Assembly: GCF_000423465.1 (NCBI RefSeq)
Contig: NZ_KE384020.1
Span: forward strand, 427,671 to 491,670
Direction of reading: 5' to 3'
Length of the DNA: 64,000 nucleotides
From: Propionicicella superfundia DSM 22317
Lineage (GTDB): Bacteria; Actinomycetota; Actinomycetes; Propionibacteriales; Propionibacteriaceae
The notes under the pieces were generated by a model, which made no database searches, had not been told where the DNA came from, and saw nothing but the letters and a program-made list of their open reading frames with translations. How positions within the stretch are numbered: the first letter of the stretch is position 1; every line of letters starts with the position of its first letter. Below are positions 60,338-64,000 of the stretch, piece by piece. Made by a program: the position numbers and the translations under genes.

Positions 60338-61273
60338 ATGAACGCCGAGACTCCGATCGACCTGCACACGCTGCGCGTCACGCGCGCGATCGCCGACCAC
60401 GGATCGGTGACGGCGGCAGCGGCCGCCCTCGGCTACAGCCAGCCGGCGGTGAGTCAGCATCTGCGCCGCGCCGAGCGACGACTCGGAACGCCTCTGGTGC
60501 TGCGCGACGGACGCGGAGTGCGACTCACCGAGCCCGGACAGGTGCTGGCGCGGCACGCCAGGACGATCCTGGCCGGGCTGGAGGCCGCGGCGGACGAGTT
60601 GTCGCGGATGGTCGACCGGGCCGCTGGGACGGTCCGGGTCGCAGGCTTCCCGAGCGTGTCGTCGACGATCGTGCCGCGGTTCATGGCCCGCCTTGCCGGG
60701 GAATGCCCCGACGTCCAGATCGCCTACACGGAGGCGGAGCCGCCCGAGGCGCTGGAGATGCTCGCCGACGGCCGGATCGACCTGGCGATCACCTTCCGCT
60801 ACCCAGGAGACGGGTCCGACCCCCACACGGGCCTGACCGGCATGGCGACCCTCGCCCTGTTCGACGATCCTGTCGTCGTGGCGCTGCCCCGAACGCACCC
60901 GCTCGACGGCCGGGACGCGGTGGCGCTCGACGAGCTCAGCGAGGCGAGGTGGATCGCCGGATGCCCGCTGTGCCGGGGGCATCTGCTGGCCGCCTGCACC
61001 GCATCCGGTTTCACCCCGCACGTCGCGCACGCCACGGACAACGTCGTCGCCGTGCTGGGGCTCGTGCAGGCCGGTCTCGGCGTGGCGCTCCTGCCCGATC
61101 TCGCACTGCTCCCGCTGGACGTGCCGCCTGGGGTCGGCGTCCATCCGACCCGGCCGGCGGAGAGCCGGCAGGTGAATCTGATCCACCGCGCGGGCGCCGA
61201 CCAGGTCCCGGCCGTGCGGGAGGCCGTGCGCGTGCTGGTGGCCGCGGCGCAGGCACGACGCGCTCGGCGCTGA
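60338..61273 (+). CDS. LysR-family transcriptional regulator
   Basis: A 311-residue regulator with an N-terminal winged helix (IADHGSVTAAAAALGYSQPAVSQHLRRAERRLG, about 15-47) and an effector-binding domain from about residue 92. A cysteine pair in GCPLCRGH (about 208) is unusual and might sense redox state or metal. It probably controls the divergent PLP enzyme and itself. Confidence 0.88.
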   Translation: MNAETPIDLHTLRVTRAIADHGSVTAAAAALGYSQPAVSQHLRRAERRLGTPLVLRDGRGVRLTEPGQVLARHARTILAGLEAAADELSRMVDRAAGTVRVAGFPSVSSTIVPRFMARLAGECPDVQIAYTEAEPPEALEMLADGRIDLAITFRYPGDGSDPHTGLTGMATLALFDDPVVVALPRTHPLDGRDAVALDELSEARWIAGCPLCRGHLLAACTASGFTPHVAHATDNVVAVLGLVQAGLGVALLPDLALLPLDVPPGVGVHPTRPAESRQVNLIHRAGADQVPAVREAVRVLVAAAQARRARR

Positions 61274-61332
61274 GCGACGCGGCCGCCGGGTCGGCCGGGG
61301 CACTACCCTGAGCCGTCAGGGAGGTCCCGCCC

Positions 61333-63021
61333 ATGAACATTCACAAGCCCGAATGGCTTGAGTCGGTACTCGAACGCCTGAGTCCGACCGGCCTCACCTT
61401 CTCGCTGTGGCTGCTGTGGGTGGCTCTGGCGCCGAGCCTCATCGCGCGCGAGTGGTGGATGACGATGGCGAACGTCGCCCTCTGCATGAGCTACGGCTAT
61501 CTGCTCGGCGTGATCGTGGAGCGCGTGGCCCTGGCGGCCGGGCGGTGGGCGGGATTCAGGATCACCCTCCGGCCCGGACTCGCCAAGCGGATCGAGTTCC
61601 TCTGGAACCTGACACTCGCGATCATCACGCTCGTCGTGGTGGTGCAGAGCGTCCTCCAGCAGCAGGAGACCGCGCGGCTCGTCGGGATGACGTTGAACAT
61701 CCCCGTCGAGAGCACCATCGGCACGATTGCCGGGGTCGTCCTGTTCGTCGTTCTGCTCGGCTTCGGGCGTCTCGTGGCGCGCCTGTGGGGTCGCCTCGTG
61801 AAACTCGGCGGCCGGTACATCTCGCCCGCGTCGGCCGCCATCGTGGGGACGCTCCTCATCACCCTCGTCCTGGCGCTGTCGGCCGGCGGTGCGGTCTCAG
61901 CCGGGCTCCAGCTCGTGTTCCGGCAGGCGCAGATCGCGAACGAGGAGACGCTGCCGGGCCGGTCGCAACCGACCGAGCCCGAGCGTTCCGGGTCGCCCGA
62001 CTCGCCGGAGCACTGGAGCGGTCTGGGTGCTCAGGGCCAGGCCGTCGTGTCGGACGGGCCACGCGCCGCCGACATCACGGCCGTCACCGGAGCACCGGCG
62101 AAGACGCCGATCCGTGTGTACGCCGGCCTGGTCAACCACAACGACAGCCTGGAGGAGACCGCAGCCGCGGTCGTCGCCGAGCTGTACCGGACGAAGGCGT
62201 TCGACCGCGCGGTGCTCGCCGTGATGACCGGGGCGGGCAAGGGGTGGATCCAGGAATGGAACGTCGCGTCGGTGGAGTACCTGACGAACGGGGACTGCGC
62301 GACCGCGTCCATGCAGTACAGCTACACGCTGAGCCCGTTCACCTACGTGTCCGATCCCGAAAAGCCGAAGGAGGCAGGCAAGCTGCTGTTCGACAAGGTG
62401 TACGCCGAGTGGCTGAAGCTGCCTGTCGACCAACGCCCGAAGCTCGTCGTCGGTGGCGAGTCGCTGGGCGCCTACGGCGGAACCGCCGCGTTCGAGTCCC
62501 TGGAAGACATGACGTCGAAGGTGGACGGCGCGGTGTGGGTGGGGACGCCCAGCTTCACGGCGCTGTGGCAGGACCTGACGGCCAAGCGGCGCACGGGGAG
62601 TCCTGAGATCGCACCCGTGATCGACAACGGTCGGGTCGTGCGGTTCGTGAACGACGCCTCGCAACTGAGTCACGACATCTACGGTGCGCCCTACGACGAC
62701 TGGGGGAGCAAACGGGTGATCTTCGTGCAGCACCCGTCGGACCCCATCGTGTGGTGGAGCTGGGACCTGCTGTGGAGGGAGCCCGACTGGCTGCGGGAAC
62801 CGCTCGGGTCGGACGTCGTCCCGGCCATGTCGTGGCGATCCTGGGCGAGTTTCTGGCAGCTCGCCGCCGACATGGCCATCGCGCAGAACGCCGCGCCCGG
62901 CCACGGGCATACCTACCACGAGGATCTCGTGCCGGTCTGGGCGGCGGCGCTGGGGCAGGACTTCACGAGGGACTTCTCGGCGATCGAGGCGGCGATCCGT
63001 GCCAAGAACCTGCCGCGGTAG
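61333..63021 (+). CDS. membrane alpha/beta-hydrolase (Abhydrolase_9 type)
   Basis: A 562-residue protein. The N-terminal half is a membrane domain with about four or five helices (residues 20-200). The C-terminal part, from about residue 255, is an alpha/beta hydrolase with the nucleophile elbow GGESLGAYGG (serine near 377) and later FVQHPSDPIVWWSW and HGHTYHEDLVP, giving aspartate and histidine candidates. This two-part layout matches an actinobacterial lipase/esterase-like family. GGGAGG lies eight bases before the ATG. Substrate unknown, possibly envelope lipids. Confidence 0.85.
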   Translation: MNIHKPEWLESVLERLSPTGLTFSLWLLWVALAPSLIAREWWMTMANVALCMSYGYLLGVIVERVALAAGRWAGFRITLRPGLAKRIEFLWNLTLAIITLVVVVQSVLQQQETARLVGMTLNIPVESTIGTIAGVVLFVVLLGFGRLVARLWGRLVKLGGRYISPASAAIVGTLLITLVLALSAGGAVSAGLQLVFRQAQIANEETLPGRSQPTEPERSGSPDSPEHWSGLGAQGQAVVSDGPRAADITAVTGAPAKTPIRVYAGLVNHNDSLEETAAAVVAELYRTKAFDRAVLAVMTGAGKGWIQEWNVASVEYLTNGDCATASMQYSYTLSPFTYVSDPEKPKEAGKLLFDKVYAEWLKLPVDQRPKLVVGGESLGAYGGTAAFESLEDMTSKVDGAVWVGTPSFTALWQDLTAKRRTGSPEIAPVIDNGRVVRFVNDASQLSHDIYGAPYDDWGSKRVIFVQHPSDPIVWWSWDLLWREPDWLREPLGSDVVPAMSWRSWASFWQLAADMAIAQNAAPGHGHTYHEDLVPVWAAALGQDFTRDFSAIEAAIRAKNLPR

Positions 63022-63104
63022 CCGCCGGGGCACACGGCACCGGCCCTCGCGAGCGTCCTGATGTGACGCGAGCGATGCGGTTCGGCTACAGTGGGGCGTC
63101 GCCC

Positions 63105-63176
63105 GGGCGATTGGCGCAGTGGTAGCGCGCTTCGTTCACACCGAAGAGGTCACTGGTTCGAACCCAGTATCGCCCA
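63105..63176 (+). tRNA. tRNA-Val (CAC)
   Basis: Acceptor stem GGGCGAT/ATCGCCC, anticodon arm CTTCGTTCACACCGAAG with anticodon CAC, T arm CTGGTTCGAACCCAG. CCA is not encoded. From GAAGAGG onwards the 3' half nearly equals that of tRNA-Val(GAC), the element's attachment site. Confidence 0.95.
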
Positions 63177-63181
63177 CCCGT

Positions 63182-63207
63182 GAGACCCCTTAGGAATAAG
63201 GGGTCTC
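63182..63207 (+). terminator. terminator of tRNA-Val (CAC)
   Basis: GAGACCCCTTA, loop GGAA, TAAGGGGTCTC, six bases after the tRNA. The 258 bp that follow hold no gene I can support. Confidence 0.8.
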
Positions 63208-63465
63208 AGCGTTTCCGGGGAATGTTCGCCGGGTGTCGTGGGGCCTGCGTGGGACTCGTGCCGGGGGTCCGGATGGCTCGGGAGTGGTTGTGTGCGACCG
63301 AGGTCGCCGTCTCGGGCGGGCGTCGTCCCGTGGGGACATGTGCGTCCCCGTATCCCGTTATCAGCACATCCCATGTCTGCCGCCACCCGTGACACGGGGA
63401 TCTGCTGCGCGCCTTCTCGTCGGACGAGGTGTGCGCGTTGAGCGTAGTGAACGAAGGGACGACCA

Positions 63466-63827
63466 GTGGGCAATATGAACTCTCCGGCCGACAACGGGTC
63501 AGATCGTGAGAAACAACTCCGGCTTGCGAAGCGGGACTTCATCCGGGAGATGGCCGTTGAGGCGGAGCTGCAGTACAACGATGCCGAGCGCGCCTACAAC
63601 GCGTTCATCACGACGGTGCTCGTGTCCGTGACGGGTATCGCGTCAAGCTGACGGGTTTCGGTACGTTCGAGCGACGGATGCGCGAGGGCCATGTGTCCCG
63701 GTTCAGCAAGAAGGGCACCGTCGAGGACTACGCGGTCCTGGCCTTCAAGGCCACGCGGGCGAGCAGCGAGTTCATCGCCCTGGGTGACGACAAGGTCGAG
63801 GGCGCGAAGGTGCCCGGGATCCGGTGA
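63466..63827 (+). pseudogene. HU-like DNA-binding protein, frameshifted
   Basis: The first frame (GTG at 63466, behind GAAGGG) reads LAKRDFIREMAVEAELQYND and AERAYNAFITTV, like the helical half of HU/IHF. It stops at 63649. Near 63625 a shift to the next frame restores DGYRVKLTGFGTFERR, the HU beta-arm signature, and continues to an unusual tail (DYAVLAFKATRASSEFIALGDDKVEG) ending at 63827. The canonical HU arm and C-terminal helix are poorly matched, suggesting a divergent HU relative. It may be a true pseudogene, a programmed frameshift or an error. Confidence 0.6.
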
Positions 63828-63959
63828 CGGATCGCTGCTGCGGGGTCGTACCGCATCTCTCGTTGCGCTGTCGGTGCTCGTAGAGTGCGCGATGCCTGCG
63901 CAGCCAGCGACGGCGTGCCGCCCGATTGCCGATCTGTTCGTGCGGACACAGACAGAGAA

Positions 63960-63983
63960 ACCCGGCAGCGGTGGCTGCCGGGT
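63960..63983 (-). terminator. terminator of a gene beyond the right edge
   Basis: ACCCGGCAGC, loop GGTG, GCTGCCGGGT, followed in the leftward direction by TTTC. It probably ends a minus-strand gene that starts outside the window. Confidence 0.6.
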
Positions 63984-64000
63984 CCTGAAGCGGTGTGCAC

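Noticed and set aside
1-64000. CRISPR arrays
   Set aside because: No regularly spaced repeats of 20-40 bp were found and no cas-like genes are present.
1-64000. Intact insertion sequences
   Set aside because: No transposase gene or terminal inverted repeats with target duplications were recognised; the only mobile signatures are tyrosine recombinases.
63728-64000. 90-codon minus-strand frame at the right edge
   Set aside because: It runs antisense to the HU-like remnant with non-protein-like composition, and a terminator for a leftward gene lies inside it.

Overview
The window is 64 kb of high-GC DNA from an actinobacterium. Marker genes are typical of Actinomycetota: a topoisomerase IV pair (parE/parC), the septation protein sepH, DUF4193, DUF3093, DUF3710, DUF3000 and DUF5998 families, a paired TrkA locus, acnA and dxs in this type of order, and GTG-rich starts. 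Micrococcales or Propionibacteriales fit best; the genus cannot be read from the sequence. Many genes begin directly at a TANNNT box followed by six bases and then ATG/GTG, the signature of leaderless transcripts.

Layout. 0.3-2.2 kb: FGGY sugar kinase and a DUF7455 protein. 2.3-7.5 kb: parE and parC, convergent around a small membrane protein. 7.5-13.2 kb: DUF2183 phosphatase-like protein, a DUF5998/phosphodiesterase/thymidine-kinase-like operon and a two-component system. 13.5-22.2 kb: a conserved actinobacterial block (short sepH, DUF4193, DUF4235, DUF3093, DUF3710, OB-fold protein, two TrkA proteins, APC permease, TRAM RNA methyltransferase). 22.3-25.3 kb: two overlapping GT-C-like membrane glycosyltransferase genes. 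25.3-28.5 kb: a sugar-catabolic cluster of an FGGY kinase and two different DeoC-like aldolases, divergent around a duplicated operator. 28.7-46.4 kb: core metabolism and maintenance (acnA behind an 18-bp palindrome, HIT protein, oxidoreductase, LysR, an SOS-controlled small protein, dxs, a membrane/beta-propeller pair, DMT exporter, GNAT, RNase D, DUF3000, msrB, stand-alone LigD polymerase domain).

46.4-54.7 kb is accessory DNA. It holds an integrase remnant, a toxin-first RelE/Phd pair, a decayed RHH antitoxin, ppk2, a CbiX-type protein and three tRNA genes (Gly, Cys, Val). Inserted in the 3' part of tRNA-Val(GAC) is a complete-looking, very small integrative element of about 3.4 kb. It is bounded by 83-bp direct repeats and has integrase arm-type repeats at both inner ends, a tyrosine integrase, two divergent HTH regulators sharing three copies of one operator, a HicA-like protein, a HTH protein and a probable short structured RNA.

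54.7-64 kb: manganese transporter mntH with its regulator mntR, a large GT-C-like membrane gene broken by a one-base deletion in a C run, a PLP enzyme divergent from a LysR regulator, a membrane alpha/beta hydrolase, a second tRNA-Val (CAC) and a frameshifted HU-like gene.

The best candidates for undescribed biology are the minimal tRNA-Val element with its divergent repressor switch, the kinase plus twin DeoC cluster, and the LexA-box gene at 35.2 kb. Functional names rest on motif recognition by eye; no database search was run.
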